A stretch of 41,860 nt of DNA from Planctomycetales bacterium. GTDB lineage: Bacteria > Planctomycetota > JAKEIC01. The position numbers and the translations under genes were made by a program. The notes beneath the pieces were generated by a model. That model searched no databases and was not told the origin of the DNA. It was given only the letters and a program-made list of their open reading frames with translations. Below, one piece after another: positions 1 through 9,210 of the stretch (position 1 is its first letter; every line of letters starts with the position of its first letter). The DNA lies in assembly GCA_022614695.1 (NCBI GenBank), contig JAKEIC010000361.1, positions 1 through 41,860 of the forward strand, given 5' to 3'.

Positions 1-348
1 ATCGTCTTCCCCGAGACCGCCAAGGCCGACGCCGCGCGGATCGCCGAGAGGCTCCGCCAGAGGGTGCGCGAGGCCGCGGTGACCCTCCCGGACGGCCGGA
101 AGCTCGGGGTGACGGTGAGCCTCGGGGTCGCGACCTACCCCGACGATGCCGAGGACATGCGCGGGCTCGTGGCCGAGGCCGACAAGGCCCTCTACGCCGC
201 GAAGGAAGGCGGGCGCGACCGGGTCGTCGTCTGCACGGGCACGGCGGGAGCGAAGACGCCCGCCGCGCCGGGGAGCGGAGGAGACCCGGGGACCGGAGGG
301 GCCGTGCCGGGTGCCCGGAGGGGCGCGGGGGCTGGAGGGGAGGTCTGA
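1..348 (+). CDS. GGDEF diguanylate cyclase, C-terminal fragment (gene truncated by window start)
   Basis: Frame 1 is open from base 1: IVFPETAKADAARIAERLRQ...VTVSLGVATYPDDA...LVAEADKALYAAKEGGRDRVVV, typical GGDEF C-terminal half. Confidence 0.9.
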   Translation: MVFPETAKADAARIAERLRQRVREAAVTLPDGRKLGVTVSLGVATYPDDAEDMRGLVAEADKALYAAKEGGRDRVVVCTGTAGAKTPAAPGSGGDPGTGGAVPGARRGAGAGGEV

Positions 349-350
349 GG

Positions 351-2354
351 ATGCCGGAACCCGCAAAGCCCCGTCCCTCCGCGACCCCGAACCCGGCGGC
401 GCCGAGGCCCTCCGGCCCGCGGCCGGCCGGAGCGCCGCCGCGCCCGCCGACGGGCCGGATCGTCGCGAAGCCCGCGGCCCCGCCCCCCGAGGAGCCCCTC
501 GCCGAGGCGCCCCCGCTGGAGGAGGCTCCGCCGGCAGCCGAGGAGGGCAGGGGCGGAGCCCGCGCGGGGGCCCGACGCCCCTCCGAGCGCCGCCGCCGCC
601 GCGAGGCGGAGGGCGAGGGGGGCCCCGCGCCGGCCTCCGGTCCCCCGACGACCCGCGGGAAGCCGGTCCGCGGCCCCGTCCAGGCCCCGCGCGACTACTT
701 GAAGCCCGAGGGGCTCCCGCTCGCGCTCAAGTTCGCGATGATCGTGTCGGGAGCGATCCTCGTCCTGATGTCCATCTATTCGGTCATCGTCTACGGGATC
801 GCGTCGAGCTCGATCTCCCAGCAGGTCGAGGACGACGGCGTCATCGCGGTGAGCCTCGCCGCGCAGATCGGCGAGGAGTACTACATCCTGAGCCAGATCA
901 ACGAGGAGCTCTACAAGCCTCCTGAGCCCAAGGAGGACGAAGACGACGACACCAAGATCGCGCGCAGGAAGAAGACAGAGTCCTGGAACGCGAAGAAGAA
1001 GCAGACCCGGGACCGCTACATAGCCCACCTCCGGCACCTGCTCTACTTCGACATCGAGGGGGAGAAGCCGACGCCGTTCCGGCGGCTGCTCGACGTGTAC
1101 ATCCTCGACATGAAGCAGAAGAAGGCCTACCTCGCGGCCACCGAGACCATCGGGGGGTACCGAGGCTCCGCGGCGAGGAAGTTCGAGTGGGACGGGCGCG
1201 AGACCGACATCGAGATCATCGAGGGGACCTACGCCCGCGCGAACGAGCCGATCGTAGCCTTCACGAAGCCAGTCTACGACCGTTACAAGGAGGCGAAGGG
1301 GTCGCTTCCCTACGTCGCCCACGTCTTCCTCTCGGGGGCGGAGATTGCGGCGGCCAAGAACAAGCTGAAGTTCCAGATGGTGATCTGGCTCGTCCTCTCG
1401 ATCCTGGCGGGCGTCGGGCTCTCGTTCGGGGTCGCCCGGCTCGTCACGCGCCCGGTGAAGCAGCTCCTCGAGGACATACACCTCGTGTCGCAGGGGGACT
1501 TCGCGCACCGCACCGAGGCGTCGTCCAAGGACGAGGTGGGCATGCTCGCCCGCGCCTTCGACGCGATGACCCAGTCGCTCGCGGCCGCCCGCGAGAAGGA
1601 GATCGAGAACCAGCAGCGCCAGCACGAGCTGCACATCGCGACCGAGATCCAGGCGAACCTCCTCCCGAAGAAGATCCCGCGGATCCCCGGCTTCGACTTC
1701 GACGCCTACTACCGGCCGAGCAAGGAGGTCGGGGGCGACTACTACGACTTCATCCCCATTGACGACACGCACCTCGGGCTGATCGTGGCGGACGTGTCGG
1801 GCAAGGGCGTCCCCGGCTCGATGGTCATGACCATGGCCCGCTCGCTCATCCGGTTGGAGGCGGGCCGCAACCTCTCGGCCGCCGACACCCTCGTCAAGAC
1901 CAACCGCATCATCGCGGCCGACATCCGGCGGGGGATGTTCGTGACGGCGCTCTACGCGATCCTCGACATCCCCAACCGGACGATCCTCGTGAGCAGCGCC
2001 GGCCACAACCCGATGGTCATCTGGCGGAAGGAGTCGAACGGCATCCAGCTCGTGAACCCGAACGGGATCGCGCTCGGGTTCGACCGGGGCCCGATCTTCG
2101 AGCGGACCGCGAAGGAGCAGCTCGTCCGCCTCGGCAAGGGCGACCGCGTCGTGATGTACACCGACGGCGTGGTCGAGAGCATGAACAAGGACCACGAGGA
2201 GTTCGGCGACAAGCACTTCTACCAGCTGGTGCAGAAGGTCGCGAACCGCAATTCCAACCAGGTCGTGAACATCATCGTCACCAAGCTCGACGAGCACCAG
2301 GGCGACGCCGAGCAGCACGACGACATCACGATGCTCACCTTCATGGTCGAATGA
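351..2354 (+). CDS. Membrane HAMP + SpoIIE/PP2C-type serine phosphatase (RsbU-like) with a Pro/Ala/Arg-rich N-terminal tail of about 110 aa
   Basis: Two TM segments, HAMP (RLVTRPVKQLLEDIHLVSQGDF), SpoIIE motifs (PSKEVGGDYYDF, LIVADVSGKGVPGSMVM, LVSSAGHNPMVIWR, VVMYTDGVVESMN). Confidence 0.9.
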   Translation: MPEPAKPRPSATPNPAAPRPSGPRPAGAPPRPPTGRIVAKPAAPPPEEPLAEAPPLEEAPPAAEEGRGGARAGARRPSERRRRREAEGEGGPAPASGPPTTRGKPVRGPVQAPRDYLKPEGLPLALKFAMIVSGAILVLMSIYSVIVYGIASSSISQQVEDDGVIAVSLAAQIGEEYYILSQINEELYKPPEPKEDEDDDTKIARRKKTESWNAKKKQTRDRYIAHLRHLLYFDIEGEKPTPFRRLLDVYILDMKQKKAYLAATETIGGYRGSAARKFEWDGRETDIEIIEGTYARANEPIVAFTKPVYDRYKEAKGSLPYVAHVFLSGAEIAAAKNKLKFQMVIWLVLSILAGVGLSFGVARLVTRPVKQLLEDIHLVSQGDFAHRTEASSKDEVGMLARAFDAMTQSLAAAREKEIENQQRQHELHIATEIQANLLPKKIPRIPGFDFDAYYRPSKEVGGDYYDFIPIDDTHLGLIVADVSGKGVPGSMVMTMARSLIRLEAGRNLSAADTLVKTNRIIAADIRRGMFVTALYAILDIPNRTILVSSAGHNPMVIWRKESNGIQLVNPNGIALGFDRGPIFERTAKEQLVRLGKGDRVVMYTDGVVESMNKDHEEFGDKHFYQLVQKVANRNSNQVVNIIVTKLDEHQGDAEQHDDITMLTFMVE

Positions 2355-2806
2355 CCCCGATGGGCACCCCGGCGAGCTTCCGTCGCGACCTGCGGGTCAC
2401 CAGCGAGACGAAGAACCTCTCGGTGGTCCGCGACTTCGTCTCGGAGTGCGCCACGAGGAGCGCGCTCCCGAGGACCGAGATGAACAAGGTGATCCTCGCC
2501 GTGGACGAGGCGGTGAGCAACATCATGCGCCACGGCTACCGCGGGGGGCCGGGCGAGATCGAGCTGGTGGTCGAGGCGGACCCGAAGAGGATCGCCATCA
2601 CGATCCTCGACTCGGGCACGAAGTTCGACCCCGACCGCGTGCAGGACCCGGACATGGGCGAGCACATCCGCCAGGGACGGAAGTCCGGCCTCGGGATCTT
2701 CCTCATGCGGCAGATCATGGACGAGGTGTCGTACTCGTTCCGGGAGGGGGTCCGGAACCAGCTCCGGCTCGTGAAGTACCTCGGGCCGGGCGGGGCGGAG
2801 GCGTAG
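2351..2806 (+). CDS. RsbW-like anti-sigma serine kinase (HATPase_c)
   Basis: ILAVDEAVSNIMRHGYRG, ITILDSGTKFDP, GLGIFLMRQIMDEVSY; ATGA overlap with upstream phosphatase. Confidence 0.9.
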   Translation: MTPMGTPASFRRDLRVTSETKNLSVVRDFVSECATRSALPRTEMNKVILAVDEAVSNIMRHGYRGGPGEIELVVEADPKRIAITILDSGTKFDPDRVQDPDMGEHIRQGRKSGLGIFLMRQIMDEVSYSFREGVRNQLRLVKYLGPGGAEA

Positions 2807-2858
2807 GGAGGGCCCCGGAATGCGACGCGGGGTCTAGAGGCGAGGGGGGAGGGCAGAG

Positions 2859-3206
2859 ATGCCGAAGTTCCAGATCACCACGCAGAAGGTCGGCAACAAC
2901 GTGACGCTCGTGAACGTGCAGGGCTTCCTCGACGCCCACACCTTCGAGGAGATGGAGACGACGATCACGGGCCTCTTCAACGAGAAGCAGTTCCGCCTCG
3001 TCGTGGACCTCTCGAAGGTGGACTACATCTCGAGCGCGGGCGCCGGCGTCTTCATCGGCGCGATCGGCACCGCCCAGGAGAACCGCGGGAGCATCATCCT
3101 GATGAAGCCCACGGCCAACGTGAAGGAGGTCTTCGACCTCCTCGGGCTCAGCCAGCTCTTCCAGTTCGCGGACGACGTGGATTCGGCGATCAAGATCTTC
3201 CAGTAA
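2859..3206 (+). CDS. STAS-domain anti-anti-sigma factor (RsbV/SpoIIAA-like)
   Basis: VVDLSKVDYISSAGAGVFIGAIGTAQENRG, canonical STAS with conserved Ser. Confidence 0.92.
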   Translation: MPKFQITTQKVGNNVTLVNVQGFLDAHTFEEMETTITGLFNEKQFRLVVDLSKVDYISSAGAGVFIGAIGTAQENRGSIILMKPTANVKEVFDLLGLSQLFQFADDVDSAIKIFQ

Positions 3207-3239
3207 TCCTCCGGCGGCGGGCCCCGCCGGAGGATTACT
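3202..3239 (+). terminator. Perfect 16-bp inverted repeat hairpin after the STAS gene (contains its stop codon)
   Basis: AGTAATCCTCCGGCGG-cgggcc-CCGCCGGAGGATTACT; no strong T-tract follows. Confidence 0.6.
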
Positions 3240-3248
3240 ATCGGGGCC

Positions 3249-4970
3249 GTGAGGCCCCGGCTCGAGTGGCTCGCGGTCGCGGTCGCGGGGTGCGTCGCGC
3301 CGCCGCCGGAGTGGTACGAGGAGGCGCGGGAATCCGAGGGCTCGGCGACCGGCGCCGAGACGCGCGCTCCCCCGGCGCCTCCCGGGCCCGGCGACGGACT
3401 CGCCTCGGAGATCCTCGCGCTGGCGCTCGAGGAGGACCCGTCGGCCGACGTTGCGGCGGCCGGGCGCGCCCTCGAGGAGGTCGCGGATCGGGCGCGGCGA
3501 CGCGCGGGGCCCTCCGCGGGCCCCCACCGGCTCTGGGAGTGCGTCCTCGCGGCCGTCTACGACGACGCGGGACTCCGGGGGGACGAACGCGATCCCGAGG
3601 GGCTCGACCCCCAGAACTCCCGCCTCGACCGAGTCCTCGAGCGGCGGCGCGGGAACTGCGCCTCGCTCTCGGCCCTCCTCCTCGGCCTCGCGGACCGTCT
3701 CGGGCTCCCCGTCCACGGGGTGAGGCTCCCCGGCCACTTCCTCGTCCGCTACGACGACGGGCGGCGGCGGCGCAACGCGGAGGCGACGGACCATGGGATG
3801 GAGCTGCCGGACGAGCACTACGCGCGGAAGTTCCGGGTCCACCCGGCCGCGGTGGCCTCGGAGACCTACCTCGCCTCGCTCCCGCCGCGCGCCGTCCTCG
3901 CGGAGCTCCTGGTGAATCGGGGGGCGCTCGCGAGCCGCGCGGGACGGGCGCGCGAGGCGCTCGGCCTCCTCGACCGCGCGATCGCGGCCGACCCGCGCCA
4001 CCCGCACGCGCTCTACGACCGGGCCGTGGTCCGGAAGAGGCTCGGGGACGACGCGGGGGCCCTTGAGGACCTCGGGGCGGCGATTGCGCTCGACCCGGGC
4101 CACGCGCCGGCGCTCGCCAGCCGGGCCGAGGTGCACCTCCGCGCGGGACGGCGGGAAGAGGCGCTCGCCGACCTCTCGGCCGCCGAGGAGGCGGACCCCG
4201 GCTACGCGGGCTCCCAAGTCGTCCGGGCGGCCCTGCTGGCCGGCGCCGGCCGCCGGGAAGAGGCCCTGGCCGCCCTCGAGCGGGCCCTCTCGAGCGACCG
4301 GCGCTCGGCCGTGGCCCACGTGCTGCGGGCGAGGCTCCGCCGCGAGGCGGGCGACCTCGTCGGGGCGCTCCAGGACGCCACGGCCGCTGCGCAGATCGAG
4401 CCCGGCTCCCCGGAGCCGCACGCCGAGCGGGCGATGGCCTACGACGCGCAGGGGCGGACGGCCGAGGCGCTCGCCGAATGGGACCGGGCCGTCGAGGCGG
4501 ACCCGGGCCGGCCCGAGGTGCGCGCGAACCGGGCCGCCGCCCGCGCGCGGGCCGGGGACCTACGGGGCGCCCGGGAGGACCTGGACCTCCTGCTCCGGGC
4601 CGACCCCCGGCACGCCGACGCGCTCGCTCGTCGCGCGGCCGTCTCGATGCTCGAGGGACGGGAGGCCGACGCCCGCGCGGACCTCGACGCCGCCGTCGGG
4701 GCCGACCCCGCCCACGCCGGCGCCCGCGCCAACCGGGCCGTGCTCCGCGCCCGCGCCGGCGACCTCGAGGGCGCCGAGGAGGACGCCCGCGAGGCGGCGC
4801 GCCTCCGTCCCGAGGCCGTCGAGACCTGGGCGACGCTCGGTCGGGTGCTTGCGAAGGCGGGCCGGTGGCCCGAGGCGGCCGAGGCGCTGCGGCGGGCGCT
4901 GGCGCTCTCGCCCGGCGCGGCCGAAGCCGAGGAACTGCGGGCGCTGCTCGGGCGCGTTGAGGGACGCTGA
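3249..4970 (+). CDS. Lipoprotein-like transglutaminase-like (SirB1-type) + TPR-repeat protein
   Basis: N-terminal hydrophobic segment ending GC; RRGNCASLSALLLGLADRLGLPVHGVRLPGHFLVRY; many 34-aa TPR units (ALEDLGAAIALDPGHAPAL...). Confidence 0.85.
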   Translation: MRPRLEWLAVAVAGCVAPPPEWYEEARESEGSATGAETRAPPAPPGPGDGLASEILALALEEDPSADVAAAGRALEEVADRARRRAGPSAGPHRLWECVLAAVYDDAGLRGDERDPEGLDPQNSRLDRVLERRRGNCASLSALLLGLADRLGLPVHGVRLPGHFLVRYDDGRRRRNAEATDHGMELPDEHYARKFRVHPAAVASETYLASLPPRAVLAELLVNRGALASRAGRAREALGLLDRAIAADPRHPHALYDRAVVRKRLGDDAGALEDLGAAIALDPGHAPALASRAEVHLRAGRREEALADLSAAEEADPGYAGSQVVRAALLAGAGRREEALAALERALSSDRRSAVAHVLRARLRREAGDLVGALQDATAAAQIEPGSPEPHAERAMAYDAQGRTAEALAEWDRAVEADPGRPEVRANRAAARARAGDLRGAREDLDLLLRADPRHADALARRAAVSMLEGREADARADLDAAVGADPAHAGARANRAVLRARAGDLEGAEEDAREAARLRPEAVETWATLGRVLAKAGRWPEAAEALRRALALSPGAAEAEELRALLGRVEGR

Positions 4971-4993
4971 CCGCCGCCCGCCGGGGGAAGAGA

Positions 4994-5719
4994 CTAGGCG
5001 TCCGGTCGGCGGCGGTCGGACTCGAGGGATACCTGGAGGCGCCCGAGGAGGCGCTTGATCTTCTCCTCCTTCTGGTTCACGCGGAACACCATCTCGAGCG
5101 TGATGGTCCGTGACTCGGAGGCGGGGAAGAGGACGAGCGTCCCCGAGCCCATGAGGAGGAACTCGAAGAGGTCGGGGATCTCCTTAGAGATCCGCAGGTT
5201 CGGCGAGGGGTAGCGCTCGATGTTCCCCCACATCCCGTGGTGGTGCAGCAGCTCGTTGCTCGTGATCTCCCAGTAGTCGAACCGCGAGTTCACGACCACG
5301 CAGAGAAACGTGATCCCGAGCACCGCGGAGACGCAGAGGTAGAAGGCGGCGTTCGCGTGGATGTGCAGGCTCCGGAAGAAGCTCCCCACGTAGCCGAAGA
5401 TCGGGACGTTCCACCGTTCGCTGAGGAACATGACGAAGAAGACGAGCGCCAGGACGACGGCGAACAGCGCGAGCGCGATCGCGCGGCCGAACTCGAAGTT
5501 CATGACGAAGAGGTTCGCGGCGAAGATGAAGACGAACGCCAGCCCGATCCACTCGGGCTCCGTGCCCGCCGAGTAGGCGAGGCAGATGAGCCCGAAGACG
5601 AGCGCGACGATCGCGGTCGGGTAGAGGATCACCGCCCGCGGCATCGGGCGGATGAGGACCCGGTTGGGGCCCTCGGCGTCCTTCGGGGCGGACGCGGCGG
5701 GCTTGGGAGGGTCGGTCAT
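4994..5719 (-). CDS. Integral membrane protein with PH-like C-terminal domain
   Basis: MTDPPKPAASAPKDAEGPNRVLIRPMPRAVILYPTAIVALVFGLICLAYS...YWEITSNELLHHHGMWGNIERYPS; several TM helices; start at ATG 5719, not the longer ORF to 6535. Confidence 0.7.
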   Translation of the reverse strand: MTDPPKPAASAPKDAEGPNRVLIRPMPRAVILYPTAIVALVFGLICLAYSAGTEPEWIGLAFVFIFAANLFVMNFEFGRAIALALFAVVLALVFFVMFLSERWNVPIFGYVGSFFRSLHIHANAAFYLCVSAVLGITFLCVVVNSRFDYWEITSNELLHHHGMWGNIERYPSPNLRISKEIPDLFEFLLMGSGTLVLFPASESRTITLEMVFRVNQKEEKIKRLLGRLQVSLESDRRRPDA

Positions 5720-5829
5720 GGGAGGTCGCGGGAGAAGGCGATTATAGCGGAGTGGACCCACCGGGCCTTCTCGCACCCCTTGGCGAGCACGCGGGATTCG
5801 CGGGGCCCTGGCCGCGCAAATCGCGCGTG

Positions 5830-6798
5830 CTAGCCACGCATGAGGTTCAGGCTCGACGGCGCCACGCGCACGGCGACGCGGCGGCCCCAGAGGAACTCGA
5901 GGCGGTCTCCCTCGATCCCGTCGCCGAAGATGACGCCGTCCTCGTTCATCTCGGAGGTGACCCCGAGCGCCTCGCCCTCCCCCAGGAGCCCCTCCGTGAG
6001 GGTCGTCCCGGTGGCGACGCTCGGCCAGGCCTCGCGAACGAAGAAGGCGAGCCGGCGGTCGGCGGGCCGCGGGAGCCTCACCTCGCCCTTCCTCTCGCGG
6101 TGGATCGAGCGCGCCCAGCCGGTCGCGCCCGTCCCGGTCGCGACGATCAGCCCCGAGGAGGACTGCCTCTCGGAGCGGTCGCCGAGCGAGACGACGTAGC
6201 GCGCCGACTGGTGGGTCCGGTGCCCCACGAAGACCTCGTTCAGCGCGAGGATCCGCTGGCCGTCGTCCAGCTCCGCCTCGACCATGGTCCGCGCCTCGCA
6301 GGCCGCCCGCCCCGCGACCACCGTCGCGAGGAGGTCCCCGGCCGCCCCCGGCGGGTGCGGCACGAGGACGCCCTCGTAGCGCTCCGGGTCCGGGTTGAGC
6401 CCGATCACCGTCTGGCCGGCGAGGTACTTCGCCGCGTTGGCGACGAGCCCGTCCTGCCCGACCGCGACGACCAGGTCCTCCGGCTCGAAGAGGAACCGGT
6501 CCAGGTCGCCCCGGTCCACGCGGGCGCGGCGCCACTCGGCGGGGACCGCCTGGAGCACCCCGCGCAGGGCGGCCTCGAAACGGCGGTGCCGCGCCTCGAC
6601 GTCGGAGAGGTTCTGCTGCCGCCCCTGCAGGAAGAACTGCGCCTGCTGTTGGGTGGCGTGCCGCTCGAGGAGCTGCTCGTACTCGGTCTTGCGGGTGACG
6701 ATCACCACCCGCGGCGTCTTCGACTGGGACGGCGGCTCGCGGGGGGACGGCGCGACGGCCTGCCCGACCTCCTGCGTGTCCGGGGGGCGGCGACGCAT
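5830..6798 (-). CDS. NAD kinase-like / diacylglycerol-kinase-fold protein with a divergent GQDGL motif
   Basis: VVAVGQDGLVANAAKYLAGQTVIGLNPDPERYEGVLVPH...SSGLIVATGTGATGWARSI resembles the NADK GGDGT and TGSTA regions. Confidence 0.65.
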   Translation of the reverse strand: MRRRPPDTQEVGQAVAPSPREPPSQSKTPRVVIVTRKTEYEQLLERHATQQQAQFFLQGRQQNLSDVEARHRRFEAALRGVLQAVPAEWRRARVDRGDLDRFLFEPEDLVVAVGQDGLVANAAKYLAGQTVIGLNPDPERYEGVLVPHPPGAAGDLLATVVAGRAACEARTMVEAELDDGQRILALNEVFVGHRTHQSARYVVSLGDRSERQSSSGLIVATGTGATGWARSIHRERKGEVRLPRPADRRLAFFVREAWPSVATGTTLTEGLLGEGEALGVTSEMNEDGVIFGDGIEGDRLEFLWGRRVAVRVAPSSLNLMRG

Positions 6799-6807
6799 GC
6801 GGAGCGC

Positions 6808-7863
6808 CTATCCCTTCTTGGAGGACTTCCCGCCCGCGCCCGGCTCCTCCCGCTCGAGCCGCCGCGCGCCGGCGTCGGCGAGCCGCGCGAGCACCGGCGC
6901 GAGCAGCTCGGGCGTCACGCTCACGTGCTCGAGCTTCTGGAGCTTCCCCGCCAGCTCCTGCGCCGCGAGCCCGAGCAGCACGTCCCCGGGCAGGTTCTTG
7001 TAGATCCCCGCCCGGCGCTCCTCCGCCTCGAGCCGCGCGGCGTCCACCGCCCGCAGCCCCGCCGCCCGCGTCTCCGCCTCGAGCCGGTCACGGGCGGCTG
7101 CCGCCTCGGCGGCGATCTTCTGCGATTCCGCCTGCTCGCGGGCCTGGCGCTGGGCGTTGCTGCCCTCCTGCGCGATGAGTCCTTCCTTGCGCTTCGCGAG
7201 CTCAATCTGGTTCTTCAGCTCGTTCTCCTGGATCGCGCGCTCCTTCTCGACCGCGAGCGCGCGGCGCTGGAACGTCGCCTCGTCAGCCGTCTGCTGGATT
7301 GCCTCCCGCGTCGGGGCCTGGAGGGCCTTCTCGAGGTCGGCGGTCGGCGCCACGCCCGAGACGCGCACCGAGACGATCTCCAGCCCGAGCCCCTTGAGCC
7401 CCTCGTCGGCGAGCAGCGCCTCCCGGATCCGCGTGCGGACCTGGTCCACGCCCTCGGCGAGGAGCTGGCGGACGGGCGTGTGGGCGAGGTAGTCCCAGGC
7501 GTGCTGCTGCGCGAGTTGGGTGAGCAGCTGCGAGAGCTGCTCGAGGGGCGTCTTGAGCCACACCCCGGTCCGGAGGTCGAGCGAGAAGTCCACCCGCTTC
7601 GCGAGCAGCGCGGGGTCGGAGACGCGGTAGGTGAGGACCCCCTGCGCCGTCACGTCCTGGAAGTCGCTCGAGCGGCCGTGGAACAGGAACGGCTGGTCCC
7701 GGTCGTCGCACGGGATCTCGTAGAGGCTCGCCGAGAGGGGGGTGAACCAGAAGGCGAGCCCGCGCCCGCTCCGCACCGCCGTCCCGCGGCGGAACTGGAT
7801 CACGTGGGACGAGGGCTCGCTGCGCAGGTGCCGCCAGAACAGGAAACGTCCGATCGTGGCCAT
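6808..7863 (-). CDS. SPFH/Band 7 domain protein
   Basis: VIQFRRGTAVRSGRGLAFWFTPLSASLYEIPCDDRDQPF...DVTAQGVLTYRVSDPALLAKRVDF...GLEIVSVRVSGVAPTADLEKALQAPTREAIQQ then Ala/Glu-rich helix. Confidence 0.85.
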   Translation of the reverse strand: MATIGRFLFWRHLRSEPSSHVIQFRRGTAVRSGRGLAFWFTPLSASLYEIPCDDRDQPFLFHGRSSDFQDVTAQGVLTYRVSDPALLAKRVDFSLDLRTGVWLKTPLEQLSQLLTQLAQQHAWDYLAHTPVRQLLAEGVDQVRTRIREALLADEGLKGLGLEIVSVRVSGVAPTADLEKALQAPTREAIQQTADEATFQRRALAVEKERAIQENELKNQIELAKRKEGLIAQEGSNAQRQAREQAESQKIAAEAAAARDRLEAETRAAGLRAVDAARLEAEERRAGIYKNLPGDVLLGLAAQELAGKLQKLEHVSVTPELLAPVLARLADAGARRLEREEPGAGGKSSKKG

Positions 7864-7959
7864 GTCTCCTCCCCTCCCCGCGCCCCCCGGATGCCGGGCG
7901 GACCGGGGAAGCTAGCGCGGTGGGAGCGCGGGCGCCAGCGGGCGGCATAATCCGCGCCC

Positions 7960-9027
7960 GTGCGGGTCCTCCTCGCCACCCCCGCCGCCCCTCCGCGGAT
8001 CGCCGGGAACGCGACGACGGCCGCGCGGCTCCGCGACGGGCTCGCGGCGCTCGGGGTCGAGGTCTCGATCGTCGAGGTGTGCGGAGAGGGCGGCGAGGAC
8101 GACCCCGGGCGGCTGGCAGAGGCCCTCGGTCGCGTGCGGCCCGATCTCCTCCACGTCCACCAGGCCTACCGTGCGGGACAGGCCCTCTTGGCGCTGCCGG
8201 ACGGCGGGTGGTCGCTGGTGGTCTCGCTCGGGGGTACGGAGCTGTGGGGGGACCTCCCGGACGCCGCGCGCGGCCGCGTGGTCGCTCGGGCGCTCCGGCG
8301 GGCCGCCCGGATCGTCGCCCCGACCGCCGCAGCGGCCGCGACCGTGCGCGAGAGGCTCCCGGACGTCGCGGCCCGCGTCCTGGTCGTCCCGAGGGGCGTC
8401 CGACTCGGGACGGCGCCGTTCCCGCTCCGCGACCGGCTCGGATTCCCGAGCGACGCGGTCGTCTTCTTCCTCCCGAGCGGGCTCCGCCGGGTGAAGGCAC
8501 CGGACGTGGCCGTCGAGGGACTCGGCCCCGTCGCCGCGGCCGACGCCTGCGTGCGGCTCGTCCTCGCGGGGCCGGTCCTCGAGGAGGCCTACGCGGCCGA
8601 CCTCCTCCGGCGCGCGGCGGCGCTCCCGTGGGTCCGCCACCTGCCGGGCATCCCCGCCGAGGCGATGGGGGCGGCCTACGCCGCGTCGGACGTCGTCCTG
8701 AACACCTCGCACGCGGAGGGGATGAGCAACGCGCTCCTCGAGGGGATGGCGGCGGGGCGGGCGGTGCTCGCCTCCGACATCCCCGCGAATCGGGAGGCGA
8801 TCCGGGACGGCGAGACCGGCCTGCTCTATGCCCGGGGCGGCACGCCGGGCGGCGGGGAGACCGCGGACCTGGCCGCGAAGGCGGCGCGGCTCGCGGGCGA
8901 CGAGGAGCTGCGGCGCCGCCTCGGGGCCGCCGCACGGGCGACCGCGCTTCGCGACCACGACCCCGGGCGGGAGGCGGAGGCGATGCTCGCCGTCTACCGG
9001 GAAGCGCTGGGCGGGAGCGAGAGGTGA
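7960..9027 (+). CDS. Glycosyltransferase family 4 (GT-B fold)
   Basis: VLLATPAAPPRIAGNATTAARLRDGL...VVLNTSHAEGMSNALLEGMAAGRAVLASDIPANREAIRDGETGLLY. Confidence 0.88.
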   Translation: MRVLLATPAAPPRIAGNATTAARLRDGLAALGVEVSIVEVCGEGGEDDPGRLAEALGRVRPDLLHVHQAYRAGQALLALPDGGWSLVVSLGGTELWGDLPDAARGRVVARALRRAARIVAPTAAAAATVRERLPDVAARVLVVPRGVRLGTAPFPLRDRLGFPSDAVVFFLPSGLRRVKAPDVAVEGLGPVAAADACVRLVLAGPVLEEAYAADLLRRAAALPWVRHLPGIPAEAMGAAYAASDVVLNTSHAEGMSNALLEGMAAGRAVLASDIPANREAIRDGETGLLYARGGTPGGGETADLAAKAARLAGDEELRRRLGAAARATALRDHDPGREAEAMLAVYREALGGSER

Positions 9028-9131
9028 GGTGTGGCTCCCTCCCGTCCTCCGGGGAGCACGAGGGGCGGAGCCCCTCGTTGAGCGATTCATGCGCGTCCCG
9101 GCTAGCGCTGGGTCGCGGGAGCGAGAGGTGA
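9003..9131 (+). repeat. Imperfect direct repeat (9003-9027 and 9104-9131) bracketing a palindrome-bearing insert
   Basis: AGCGCTGGGCGGGAGCGAGAGGTGA versus AGCGCTGGGtcgCGGGAGCGAGAGGTGA; palindrome 9058-9078 ACGAGGGGC-gga-GCCCCTCGT. Confidence 0.7.
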
Positions 9132-9210
9132 ACCGCATACGGGACTCCGCCCCTTGACCGTACCTCAGGGGAGCCCTTACCCTCCTCCCGACCTCGACGC
9201 CGACCCACCG

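Noticed and set aside
192-2318. 708-aa minus-strand ORF opposite the SpoIIE phosphatase
   Set aside because: Arg/Leu/Val-rich shadow ORF; the + strand carries clear HAMP and SpoIIE motifs.
5752-7950. 732-aa plus-strand ORF opposite the NADK-like and SPFH genes
   Set aside because: Compositionally biased shadow ORF without recognisable domains.
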